Assembly (NCBI GenBank): GCA_947575805.1 | Contig: CANPOY010000030.1 | Span: forward strand, 1-36,939 | DNA length: 36,939 nt | Origin: an uncultured Lachnospiraceae bacterium | GTDB lineage: Bacteria; Bacillota; Clostridia; Lachnospirales; Lachnospiraceae | Reading direction: 5' to 3' | Shown here: one piece after another, positions 23,674-31,797 of the stretch | Position numbering within the stretch: the first letter of the stretch is position 1 | Layout: every line of letters starts with the position of its first letter | The notes under the pieces: model-generated | The model's input: only the letters and a program-made list of their open reading frames with translations | What the model was told of the DNA's origin: nothing | Databases searched by the model: none | Translations under genes and position numbers: made by a program

Positions 23674-25701
23674 ATGAGATATCAGATCAGACATGCACTG
23701 GTACAGTATGGGGGGGAAACCATACTGAAGGATGCAAATTTTGAAGTGCGGGATAATGAGAAGATTGCTGTCGTGGGGAGGAATGGCTGCGGTAAGACAA
23801 CGCTTTTAAAGCTTATTGCCGGGGACATTACTATGAGCAACTTAGACAGTGATGAAGAATGCGGTATCACCATGGCGGGGAAGCAGGAGATCGGCTTTCT
23901 GCGGCAGGTGAATTTTGAAGACAGGAATGTGACGGTGGAAGAGGAGATCAAAAAGATCTTTGCACCGGTATTTGCGTGTGAAAAACGGATGAGCGAGCTG
24001 GAAGAAGAAATGAAGACCTGCGGCAGTCCGGCACTTTTAAGCGAATATGACGGTCTGCAGAGGCAGATGGAAGCCATGCGGGGCTATTCCTGGCAGCAGG
24101 ATATGCAGATCATGTTTCAGCGGTTTGGGTTTGCACTGGAGGATTTGGAGCGCCCCATAGGCAGCTTTTCCGGAGGGCAGCAGACCAAGGTGGCCTTTAT
24201 CAAGCTGCTGCTGCACAGACCGGATATTATGCTGCTGGACGAGCCTACCAACCATCTTGATCTGCCTACGATTGAGTGGCTGGAGGGTTATCTGAAAAAT
24301 TACGACAAAGCTGTCGTAATCGTATCCCATGATCGAATGTTCCTGGACCGGGTGATTGATGTGACCTATGAGATCGAATACCATGAAGTGAAGCGTTATC
24401 CGGGAGGCTATACGGCGTTTATGAGACAGAAGGAAGAGGCGCTGGCCAAGCAGGAGAAGGATTACGAAGAACAGCAGAAGGAGATAAAGCGACTCACTGA
24501 GTGGATTGAAAAATGGAAGAATACGCCTTCCAAGGTGGCAGCTACCCATTCCAAGCGCATGGCTATCGAGCATATGGTAAAGATCGAAAAGCCCCGGCGT
24601 TTTGATACCAAGGCATTTCATGCCAGGTATACGCCCAGGACAGAGAGCTATACCAATGTAGTTCAGGCCAAAGAACTGGCCATCGGCTATGATCATGTGC
24701 TGAGCCGGGTGTCTTTTCTGCTGCAGAAAAAGGAACGGCTTGCAGTGATCGGGGAGAACGGCAAAGGAAAATCCACCCTGTTAAAGACTCTGATCGGTGA
24801 GCTGCCTTCCCTGGGCGGTGAATTTAAGATTGGGCAGAATGTGGAATGGGGATATTTTGACCAGCAGAAGGCGGTGCTGGATGATGCGGATCCGCAACAG
24901 ACGGTACTGGATAATTTCTGGAAGGAGTATCCCGGTTATATGCGGGAGGAAGTACGCAGCGCTCTGGGCGGGTTTCTCTTTTCCGGTGAGGATGTCATGA
25001 AGAAGATGGGGCAGCTTTCCGGGGGAGAAAAGGTCAGGCTTTCTCTCTGCAAGATGCTGCAGACCAGGCCGAATCTGCTGATTTTGGACGAGCCCACTAA
25101 CCATATGGACATTATCGGCAAGGAAGCTTTGGAGAAGATGCTGAACGAGTATGAGGGTACGGTACTGTTTGTCTCTCATGACAGATACTTTATCAGCCGG
25201 ATTGCCACGGGGATTCTGGAGTTCTCTCAGTCTCAAGTTAAGCAGTACAAGATGAGTTATGAAGACTACCTGGCGGAGAAGCAGAAGGAGGCGGGACAAG
25301 GCGGCAGCAGTATTGCGGCTAAAGGGCCATATACCGGGAATCATTCTTCAAATAATCAGGCGGCGTGTAAAGGAGCCGGGAGTCAGTCTGACAGCGTTGC
25401 GGGGAAAGATGCTTCCGGCAGTGAATTGCCTACCCTGAATGATGTGTTTGACAAGAAAACCTACTACAATCCGGGTAAGATTCGTTCCCGGCTGCAGAGT
25501 CAGCTTGCTAAATATGAAAAGCTGCTGGCCGGAAGCGAAGAGAAGTTGTCGGATCTGAAGCTGCAGCTTGTAGATCCGGCTCTTGCCAGCAATTATCCGA
25601 AGCTGATGGAGATTCAGACAGCCATTGAGGAAGAAGAAAAGAACCAGGAAAGCCTTCTGGAGCGTATGGTGGAAACGGAAACGGAGCTGGAAAGTATGTA
25701 G
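23674..25701 (+). CDS. ABC-F family ATPase (ribosome-associated)
   Basis: A 675-residue soluble protein of two fused ATP-binding cassettes and no membrane domain. First cassette: Walker A GRNGCGKT (35-42), signature FSGGQQTKVAF, Walker B LLDEPTNHLD. A charged linker of about 80 residues follows, then the second cassette with GENGKGKST (near 360), LSGGEKVRLSL and LILDEPTNHMD. A C-terminal Gly/Ser-rich stretch and coiled coil end it. ABC-F proteins bind the ribosomal E site to relieve stalling, and some give resistance to ribosome-targeting antibiotics; the sequence does not tell which applies. AAGGACAGG supports ATG 23674 over the in-frame ATG 23635. Confidence 0.92.
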   Translation: MRYQIRHALVQYGGETILKDANFEVRDNEKIAVVGRNGCGKTTLLKLIAGDITMSNLDSDEECGITMAGKQEIGFLRQVNFEDRNVTVEEEIKKIFAPVFACEKRMSELEEEMKTCGSPALLSEYDGLQRQMEAMRGYSWQQDMQIMFQRFGFALEDLERPIGSFSGGQQTKVAFIKLLLHRPDIMLLDEPTNHLDLPTIEWLEGYLKNYDKAVVIVSHDRMFLDRVIDVTYEIEYHEVKRYPGGYTAFMRQKEEALAKQEKDYEEQQKEIKRLTEWIEKWKNTPSKVAATHSKRMAIEHMVKIEKPRRFDTKAFHARYTPRTESYTNVVQAKELAIGYDHVLSRVSFLLQKKERLAVIGENGKGKSTLLKTLIGELPSLGGEFKIGQNVEWGYFDQQKAVLDDADPQQTVLDNFWKEYPGYMREEVRSALGGFLFSGEDVMKKMGQLSGGEKVRLSLCKMLQTRPNLLILDEPTNHMDIIGKEALEKMLNEYEGTVLFVSHDRYFISRIATGILEFSQSQVKQYKMSYEDYLAEKQKEAGQGGSSIAAKGPYTGNHSSNNQAACKGAGSQSDSVAGKDASGSELPTLNDVFDKKTYYNPGKIRSRLQSQLAKYEKLLAGSEEKLSDLKLQLVDPALASNYPKLMEIQTAIEEEEKNQESLLERMVETETELESM

Positions 25702-25723
25702 GGCGGTACCCAAGTTATAAAAG

Positions 25724-25774
25724 CATAACCGATAAAAGCTGGTAAATATGCAGCCTTTTCGGTTATGTTTTTTT
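25724..25774 (+). terminator. Rho-independent terminator after the ABC-F gene
   Basis: CATAACCGA (25724-25732) pairs with TCGGTTATG (25759-25767), extended by AAAAG/CTTTT across a small bulge, followed by seven T's. Confidence 0.88.
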
Positions 25775-25819
25775 ATCTGCCAGGGCTTCATTACTGGATT
25801 GTGTGTAAAAAAAGTTGCT

Positions 25820-25877
25820 TTTCGCTAAAAAGCTGTTGCATATCGTGTTGTTGTGTCAAAAAAGCATATGGTATGTT
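25820..25877 (+). promoter_or_regulatory. araC-type gene promoter with shared element, copy 1
   Basis: TTTCGC (25820-25825), an A-tract, the core ATATCGTGT (25840-25848), and GnTGnnTnnAAAAA after it, then a weak -10 TATGTT at 25872-25877. The same order occurs before the transporter operon at 26838-26896, with the core 32 nt from the -10 in both. Probably the binding site of the AraC regulator encoded just downstream, implying autoregulation. Confidence 0.55.
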
Positions 25878-25932
25878 GTATGTTATCAGTAAATCATATG
25901 GTGACGATGTACAAGCCGAACTGGAGAGCGAA

Positions 25933-26787
25933 ATGGAACAGGAATCGAAGAAAAAATTTACTGCTCTGGACGCGGAGATTCTGTGCGAATGTAAGACCAT
26001 TACTGCACCCCTGGATTACTCCATGGATTTGCACAATCACGATGGATACGAAGTTTTGCTGGTTCTTGGGGGTATAATCAATCTCTACACGGAGTCTGGC
26101 GGGAGCAGGCTGGAACGGGGTGACCTGGTATGTATGGACGAACGGGATTTTCATCGGGTGGAGGTGATCACCAGGGGAATTTATGACCGCATTGTGGTGA
26201 ATGTCAAGAGACATGTACTGGAGATGGCATCCAGCAGGCAGACAGATCTGCGGACCTGTTTCCGCCGCACGCCTCTGAGCAATGTAAATGTTATTCACCT
26301 CTCTGAGGAAGAGGTTCAGCAGATGAGCTTCTGTGCCCATTCACTTCAGACAAGCCTCTTAAGAAAGCTGCCTGGAGATGAGATTTTGACGGATGCTTAT
26401 CTAAAGCAGATTATGGTTACGGTAAACCGCCATTTCCTGGAGCAGGACATTTTGCCCCGCATGGAGATTATGCCGGAACTGGTAATGAAAACTTTTAATT
26501 ATATCGAAAATCATCTGGCGGAAGAAATCATGCTGAAAAACCTGGAAGAAAGCCTGCATTACAACGGGACTTATATCAGCAGGTGTTTTAAGCGGATAGC
26601 AGGCATATCACTGCAAAGCTATATTATCGCAAAAAAAATTATGTTGTCCTGTAAGCTGCTCAAGGAGGGTGTTCCTCCCTGCGACGTGTGCGACATGACA
26701 GGGTTCAATAGCTATTCCAATTTCTCCCGGACTTTTTCAAAGTATGTAGGGAAATCCCCCAAAAAATATCAGATTGAGAACAGATAG
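25933..26787 (+). CDS. AraC family transcriptional regulator
   Basis: A 284-residue regulator with an N-terminal cupin ligand-binding domain (HNHDGYEVLLVLGG, then LERGDLVCMDERDFHRVEV) and a C-terminal double helix-turn-helix (about 185-284; NGTYISRCFKRIAGISLQSY and GFNSYSNFSRTFSKYVGKSP). Such proteins usually sense a sugar and activate a neighbouring transport operon. The frame is open upstream to 25765, but that stretch overlaps the previous terminator and the promoter; ATG 25933 with GGAG nearby gives a normal AraC length. It sits directly before a sugar ABC operon with which it shares a promoter element. Confidence 0.9.
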   Translation: MEQESKKKFTALDAEILCECKTITAPLDYSMDLHNHDGYEVLLVLGGIINLYTESGGSRLERGDLVCMDERDFHRVEVITRGIYDRIVVNVKRHVLEMASSRQTDLRTCFRRTPLSNVNVIHLSEEEVQQMSFCAHSLQTSLLRKLPGDEILTDAYLKQIMVTVNRHFLEQDILPRMEIMPELVMKTFNYIENHLAEEIMLKNLEESLHYNGTYISRCFKRIAGISLQSYIIAKKIMLSCKLLKEGVPPCDVCDMTGFNSYSNFSRTFSKYVGKSPKKYQIENR

Positions 26788-26799
26788 CGGCATTGTGAT

Positions 26800-26828
26800 G
26801 GCATGTGAGGTTTCACATGCCGTTTTTT
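26800..26828 (+). terminator. Rho-independent terminator after the araC-type gene
   Basis: GGCATGTGA, GGTT loop, TCACATGCC: a perfect 9-bp stem followed by GTTTTTT. Confidence 0.9.
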
Positions 26829-26837
26829 ATTGTCGTA

Positions 26838-26896
26838 TTTCGCAAAAAAACAGGTTCTATATCGTGTAGGTGCATACAAAAATGGTGTGATATAGT
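26838..26896 (+). promoter_or_regulatory. Transporter operon promoter with shared element, copy 2
   Basis: TTTCGC (26838-26843), an A-tract, the core ATATCGTGT (26859-26867), GnTGnnTnnAAAAA, then the -10 TATAGT at 26891-26896. The hexamer where a -35 should be (AGGTGC) is poor, as expected for a promoter that needs an activator bound over or next to the -35. Confidence 0.6.
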
Positions 26897-26931
26897 CAAA
26901 ATATATACAAAATAGACAAAGGAGGTACAAG

Positions 26932-27864
26932 ATGAGAAAAAACAGTACCAGAAAAAAGCCAAATCGAACCCTTGTGAAAATGTGGAATTACAAGTGGATT
27001 TACCTGATGCTTCTGCCGGTGATGGCCTATTACATTATCTTTAAGTATATTCCTATGTATGGAATAACAATCGCCTTTAAGGATTATAACGTATTCAAGG
27101 GGGTATTGGAAAGTCCCTGGTGTGGTCTGGATGTTTTTGAGAAGATTTTGCGTAATAAGAACTTCTGGGAGGCCATCAAGAATACGCTGCTTTTAAACGT
27201 GCTGACTCTTCTGGTTAGTTTTCCCCTGACAATTATTGTGTCGCTGATGCTGAATGAGGTGATAAGTACCAGATTTAAGAAGGTGACCCAGTCTATCCTG
27301 TATCTGCCCCATTTCATTTCCTGGGTGGTGGTGGCCGGCATTGCGACCAATCTCTTCTCCATGCAGGGCGGGACCGTCAATCATATTCTGAACACTTTGG
27401 GCATAGAGTCCGTCCCCTTTTTGAGCGACAACGCCTGGTGGGTCTTCACGTATGTCATCTGCAATGTCTGGAAGGAGATTGGCTGGGGTACTATTATCTA
27501 CCTGGCAGCACTGACGGGGGTGGATGAGAGTCTGTATGAGGCGGCCTACCTGGACGGAGCCTCCAAATTCCAGAGATTGATCTACATAACGCTTCCCTCC
27601 ATCAAGTCGGTGATCGTGACCATGCTGATCCTGCAGATCTCCAAGATGATGACCATCGGTTTGGATGCTCCTCTGCTGTTGGGCAACAAGAAGGTTATGG
27701 GTGTGTCGGAGGTTATCAGCACCTATACATACCGGCTGGGTATCGAACGGGCCAAATACAGCGATTCTACGGCAATTGGGCTGTTCCAGTCTGTGATCAA
27801 CATCATTATCCTGTTTGTGGCGGACAAGTTTGCGAAGGCCGTCGGCGAAGACGGAATCATATAA
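26932..27864 (+). CDS. Carbohydrate ABC transporter permease (LplB-like)
   Basis: A 310-residue inner-membrane permease of the CUT1 group with about six helices. The cytoplasmic EAA loop, EAAYLDGASKFQRLIYITLP near residue 203, docks the ATPase. AAAGGAGG gives an ideal ribosome binding site. It pairs with the next permease and the downstream lipoprotein to form an importer for a sugar, oligosaccharide or sugar derivative. As is usual for this subgroup, no dedicated ATPase gene is present; a shared MsmX-type ATPase elsewhere probably serves it. The substrate is unknown. Confidence 0.92.
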   Translation: MRKNSTRKKPNRTLVKMWNYKWIYLMLLPVMAYYIIFKYIPMYGITIAFKDYNVFKGVLESPWCGLDVFEKILRNKNFWEAIKNTLLLNVLTLLVSFPLTIIVSLMLNEVISTRFKKVTQSILYLPHFISWVVVAGIATNLFSMQGGTVNHILNTLGIESVPFLSDNAWWVFTYVICNVWKEIGWGTIIYLAALTGVDESLYEAAYLDGASKFQRLIYITLPSIKSVIVTMLILQISKMMTIGLDAPLLLGNKKVMGVSEVISTYTYRLGIERAKYSDSTAIGLFQSVINIIILFVADKFAKAVGEDGII

Positions 27865-27907
27865 CAGTACGCAGGCAAATTCTAATAAGTTAAGAAAGGA
27901 ACGGACT

Positions 27908-28777
27908 ATGAAAAAGAAAAAAATAACGGTGGGTCAAGTGATAAATTACATACTTTTGCTGGTGCTGGCGTTCGTATGCCTGTATCCCTTCCTGAACGTA
28001 ATTGCTTACTCCCTCAGCGGGTACAATGCAGTCCTGTCCGGGAAGGTCACCTTTTACCCAATTGATTTTACTCTTGGCGCCTATCAGCAGATTCTTGGGA
28101 AAACCCAGATCTGGAATTCCATGCGAACAACCGTGCTGGTGACTTTGCTGGGTACGGGCTTAAGCCTGATCCTCACGATTTTTGCCTCCTACGCCCTGTC
28201 ACGCAGCGATTTGCCGGGAAGAAAATTCCTCACGGGAATGATTCTTTTTACCATGTATTTTGGGGGCGGCATGATTCCTACCTTTCTGGTGGTGAAAGGC
28301 GTGGGATTATATGACACTCTGGGGGCCCTGTTTATTCCTCAGGCTGTGAATGTCTTCAATTTTATCGTTATGCGGACATTTTTCAGAAACCTGCCGGAGA
28401 GTCTGGAGGAAGCCGCCAGGATCGACGGAGCTTCCTACATGCAGGTTCTGGTCAAAATTGTGTTGCCGCTGTCCCTGCCTATCATCGCTACTATTGGTCT
28501 TTTTTATGCGGTGGGCTATTGGAATACATATTTTGACGCTCTGATATACATACAGGATCCTGATAAGTACACCCTGCAGCTTCGTTTAAGGAGTCTGCTG
28601 TTCGGCGAGGAACTGAATAATTCGGGAGTGAACCTGGAGGGCCTGGGTACCCAGGTTATGACGCAGTCCCTGAAGATGGCCACTGTGGCTGTTTCCACCA
28701 TCCCGATTCTAATCGTGTACCCCTGGCTGCAGAAATATTTTGTCAAGGGCGTTATGGTGGGCTCCGTGAAAGGTTAA
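27908..28777 (+). CDS. Carbohydrate ABC transporter permease (YtcP-like)
   Basis: The second CUT1 permease, 289 residues, about six helices, with the EAA loop EEAARIDGASYMQVLVKIVL. The start at 27908 follows AAGGAACGG; an in-frame open stretch back to 27815 overlaps the first permease gene and lacks a ribosome binding site. The C-terminus KYFVKGVMVGSVKG is typical of YtcP relatives. It forms a heterodimer with the preceding permease. Confidence 0.92.
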   Translation: MKKKKITVGQVINYILLLVLAFVCLYPFLNVIAYSLSGYNAVLSGKVTFYPIDFTLGAYQQILGKTQIWNSMRTTVLVTLLGTGLSLILTIFASYALSRSDLPGRKFLTGMILFTMYFGGGMIPTFLVVKGVGLYDTLGALFIPQAVNVFNFIVMRTFFRNLPESLEEAARIDGASYMQVLVKIVLPLSLPIIATIGLFYAVGYWNTYFDALIYIQDPDKYTLQLRLRSLLFGEELNNSGVNLEGLGTQVMTQSLKMATVAVSTIPILIVYPWLQKYFVKGVMVGSVKG

Positions 28778-28823
28778 TGGATTGCCGCAAGGCATTATTC
28801 ATTATAGTAACTGCGGTTTCCTC

Positions 28824-28840
28824 GCCGTCATATGGACGGC
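28824..28840 (+). other. Intergenic hairpin before the binding-protein gene
   Basis: GCCGTC, 5-nt loop, GACGGC, in the 108-nt gap between permease and binding-protein genes. No T-tract. Such stems often protect or process the abundant binding-protein message; this is a guess. Confidence 0.35.
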
Positions 28841-28885
28841 AGGGCTGCGTAACAAAAGCTACTCTTTAGAAAGGGAGGAAGTATT

Positions 28886-30553
28886 GTGAAGAAAAAAGTA
28901 ATTTCATGTATGCTGGCAGTGTCAATGCTTGCAACGGTTGTGTCCGGATGCGGAAGCAAACCGGATAGCGGAGGGAAATCCGTCGCTGCCGGAGGCAAAG
29001 AGAGTCAGTCGACCACTCAGTCCTCGGAGACTGCCGGAGGTGAAGATGGCCAGGCGGGGGCCAGCAAGTACCAGACCACCTATGGGTCCAAGACATTTGA
29101 CAATGTGACTATCACCGTGGAACTGTTTGACAGGAGCAATGCGCCGGACGGATCCACCATCACCGAGAATAAGTGGACCGAGTATGTAAACCAGGAGATG
29201 AATAAGGTGGGCATCAATGTTGAGTTTGTGCCCGTACCCAGATGGGATGAGGTCACGAAGATGCAAAGTATGGTGGCAGGACAGACGGCTCCCGACCTGA
29301 CGCTGACTTACACATACGCTTATGCGGAGGAGTATTTCAACCAGGGCGGTATCTGGGATTTATCAGAGTTTATCGACGGCCCGGATCAGGCTCTGAATAT
29401 GAAGGAGTATCTGGGACAGGAAGTACTTGACATCGGGCGAAACTCCAGCGGCAGTCTTTATGGTATCGTAGCAAAGCGTGCAACCACGGCAAAGAGCAAT
29501 ATGTTTCTCAGAAAGGACTGGATGGATGACCTGAACCTCAGTGTGCCCACCACCCCGGACGAACTCTATAACGTGGTGGAGCAGATGACCAAGAACAATC
29601 CGGATAACAGGAGCGATGTGCTGGGGATGATTATCTGGAACGCCTGGAATCTGCGCATGGCATTTTCCAAGATTGCAGGAGATCCTGTGGCAGTGGAGAT
29701 TGCCGGCACGGAGGACGCCATTCAGGACTATTATGACGAGGGCATGAAAGATTACTACCGCTTTATGAATATGATGTACAATAACGGTCTTCTGAATCAA
29801 GAGTATTACACCATGTCCGAAGATAATTTCAAGAGTTACATTGTGACGGGCGCGGCGGCAAGCTTTGAGTACAGTGTAAACGGCAGTGTGGATGTGCTGA
29901 GAGGTTCCCTGCTCAAGACTTTGCAGGAAAATGATCCCGGGGCGGACATTATTTCCATTCCTCCTCTTAAGAATGTCAACGACGGGAAACAGTACAGCGC
30001 CGCATACGCTTCCGGTGGCCTGATCGCATTCTGTCCTAAGACGGCGGATGAGGAGACCGTGGAGGCATGTATGACCTATCTGGACTGGATGTGTACCAAG
30101 GAAGGCGGACATGTGCTGTATCATGGATTCGAGGGTGAGCACTATGAATATGACAGCAATGGCGTACCTGTAGTGAAAGATGCCGAGTACAATACCAAGG
30201 ATAAGGACTGGATCAGGGCCGATATATTCCTGGTGGGTAATCAGGGTTATTTTGCCACTGTGGATGATTTTAACGCATGTACGGCCAAGGAAGCGCCGGG
30301 ATACGAAGACCATGTGGTGGCTAATTATGAGAATGCCATGATCGGAACCCTGAATCATGACTCAACCTACACTTCCCCGTCTACTCCGGAACTGATCACG
30401 GACATCAACCTTGTGAAGGACGAGTATCAGGTCAAATGTATCACATGTCCTGCGGAGCAGTTTGAACAGACCTATGACGAGTATCTGGAGCAGCTGAAAA
30501 ATGCGGGTGTGCAGACGATCATTGACGAGCGCACGGAGCATGCGGGTAACTGA
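28886..30553 (+). CDS. Extracellular solute-binding lipoprotein of the sugar ABC importer
   Basis: A 555-residue lipoprotein starting at GTG with a strong AAAGGGAGG site. The signal peptide ends in a lipobox with Cys22 (TVVSGC), followed by a Ser/Gly/Glu-rich tether of about 40 residues. The rest fits the large family 1 solute-binding proteins (LipO/YtcQ type) that go with LplB/YtcP permeases. It captures the ligand outside the cell and passes it to the permeases. Size and family point to an oligosaccharide or glycoside, but no catabolic hydrolase is nearby to identify it. A strong hairpin follows, probably reducing expression of the genes after it. Confidence 0.93.
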   Translation: MKKKVISCMLAVSMLATVVSGCGSKPDSGGKSVAAGGKESQSTTQSSETAGGEDGQAGASKYQTTYGSKTFDNVTITVELFDRSNAPDGSTITENKWTEYVNQEMNKVGINVEFVPVPRWDEVTKMQSMVAGQTAPDLTLTYTYAYAEEYFNQGGIWDLSEFIDGPDQALNMKEYLGQEVLDIGRNSSGSLYGIVAKRATTAKSNMFLRKDWMDDLNLSVPTTPDELYNVVEQMTKNNPDNRSDVLGMIIWNAWNLRMAFSKIAGDPVAVEIAGTEDAIQDYYDEGMKDYYRFMNMMYNNGLLNQEYYTMSEDNFKSYIVTGAAASFEYSVNGSVDVLRGSLLKTLQENDPGADIISIPPLKNVNDGKQYSAAYASGGLIAFCPKTADEETVEACMTYLDWMCTKEGGHVLYHGFEGEHYEYDSNGVPVVKDAEYNTKDKDWIRADIFLVGNQGYFATVDDFNACTAKEAPGYEDHVVANYENAMIGTLNHDSTYTSPSTPELITDINLVKDEYQVKCITCPAEQFEQTYDEYLEQLKNAGVQTIIDERTEHAGN

Positions 30554-30567
30554 TTGGACATTTGAGG

Positions 30568-30599
30568 CAGATCCCTTTGAAAAAAGGGATCTGTTTCTT
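30568..30599 (+). terminator. Terminator or attenuator after the binding-protein gene
   Basis: CAGATCCCTTT / AAAGGGATCTG, an 11-bp perfect stem with a GAAA tetraloop, then TTTCTT. The imperfect T-tract may let some transcripts through to the oxidoreductase genes. Confidence 0.75.
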
Positions 30600-30607
30600 A
30601 GAATTGC

Positions 30608-30631
30608 GCGGCACTGTGATGACGGTGCCGC
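30608..30631 (+). other. Second intergenic hairpin
   Basis: GCGGCAC and GTGCCGC form a 7-bp perfect stem with a 10-nt loop, just before the first oxidoreductase gene. No T-tract. Confidence 0.35.
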
Positions 30632-30652
30632 CGTATGTGAGGAACAGACAGG

Positions 30653-31735
30653 ATGGAACGGAAAAAAGACGGAATGAATTACGCGCCCAAAGGAAAACCC
30701 GCGCCGGTGGTGAAACCGGGGGAGTTTGCCGTCGCTGCAGCACATTTGGATCACGGGCATATATACGGAATGTGCAACGGCCTTGCGGAGGCGGGAGCAC
30801 GTATCAAATGGGTATATGACCCGGATCCGGCAAAGGTGGAAGCCTTTCAGAGGGCGTTTCCGGAGGCTCAGGCGGCATCGGGGGAGAAACAGATTCTGGA
30901 GGATCCCGAGGTCAGGCTGGTGTGCGGTGCGGCAGTCACCAATGAGAGATGTGCGCTGGGACTGCGGGTGATGGCGGCGGGAAAGGATTATTTTACGGAC
31001 AAGGCCCCGCTGACCACCCTGGAGCAGCTTGCGGCGGCCAGAGACATGACACGGCGTACCGGAAGGAAGTACATGGTATATTACAGCGAGCGTATTCATG
31101 TGGAATCGGCGGTGTATGCCGGACAGCTCATAGAAGAGGGAGCCATAGGCACCCCCATTCATGTGGACGGTTTCGGACCCCACCGGATTGGGGATCCCGC
31201 GGCCAGACCGGGCTGGTTTTTCGAGAGGGAAAAATATGGCGGTATCCTTTGCGATATTGGCAGCCATCAGATTGAGCAGTTCTTATTTTACTGCGGTGTT
31301 AAAAAAGCCACAGTGCAGTATAGTCAGGTGGGAAATTACGCGCATCCGGCATATCCGGAGCTGGAGGATTTCGGGGAGGCGGTGCTGCTGGGGGATAACG
31401 GCGCCACGCAGCATTTTCGTGTGGACTGGTTTACCCCGGATGGTCTTTCCGTCTGGGGAGACGGGAGAACTTTTATTCTGGGCACGGATGGCTATATCGA
31501 GTTGCGCAAATACGTCAATGTGGGCACCGGGGACGGCAAAGGGGACCATGTGTTTCTGGTAAACCGGGAGGGAGAGCAGTATTTTAATGTGTCCGGGAAG
31601 GTGGGTTATCCCTTCTTCGGGCAGATGATTCTGGACTGCATAAACCGCACGGAGACGGCTATGACCCAGGAGCACGCATTCCTGGCAGCTGAGCTGTGTG
31701 TCCGGGCCCAGAACCAGGCGGTGACAGTTCGATAA
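30653..31735 (+). CDS. Gfo/Idh/MocA family oxidoreductase, variant Rossmann motif
   Basis: A 360-residue NAD(P)-dependent dehydrogenase of the glucose-fructose oxidoreductase/inositol dehydrogenase family, which oxidise sugars, inositols or sugar acids. The usual GxGxxG is replaced by AHLDHGHIYGM, followed by the acidic end of strand 2 (WVYDPDPAK). The catalytic lysine motif is DKAPLTT in place of EKP. These changes recur together in a Gfo/Idh subgroup as I recall it. ATG 30674 is a possible alternative start. It lies in the sugar importer operon and probably acts on the imported compound or its product. Confidence 0.85.
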   Translation: MERKKDGMNYAPKGKPAPVVKPGEFAVAAAHLDHGHIYGMCNGLAEAGARIKWVYDPDPAKVEAFQRAFPEAQAASGEKQILEDPEVRLVCGAAVTNERCALGLRVMAAGKDYFTDKAPLTTLEQLAAARDMTRRTGRKYMVYYSERIHVESAVYAGQLIEEGAIGTPIHVDGFGPHRIGDPAARPGWFFEREKYGGILCDIGSHQIEQFLFYCGVKKATVQYSQVGNYAHPAYPELEDFGEAVLLGDNGATQHFRVDWFTPDGLSVWGDGRTFILGTDGYIELRKYVNVGTGDGKGDHVFLVNREGEQYFNVSGKVGYPFFGQMILDCINRTETAMTQEHAFLAAELCVRAQNQAVTVR

Positions 31736-31797
31736 TAATGTGGGACCATGTTTTTTGGTGTTGTTACACAGCGATTTTAAGCAGGAGGTTTAACGGT

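Noticed and set aside
25765..25932. 56-residue N-terminal extension of the AraC protein
   Set aside because: It would run through the previous terminator and the promoter, is Cys-rich and unlike AraC proteins, and has no ribosome binding site.
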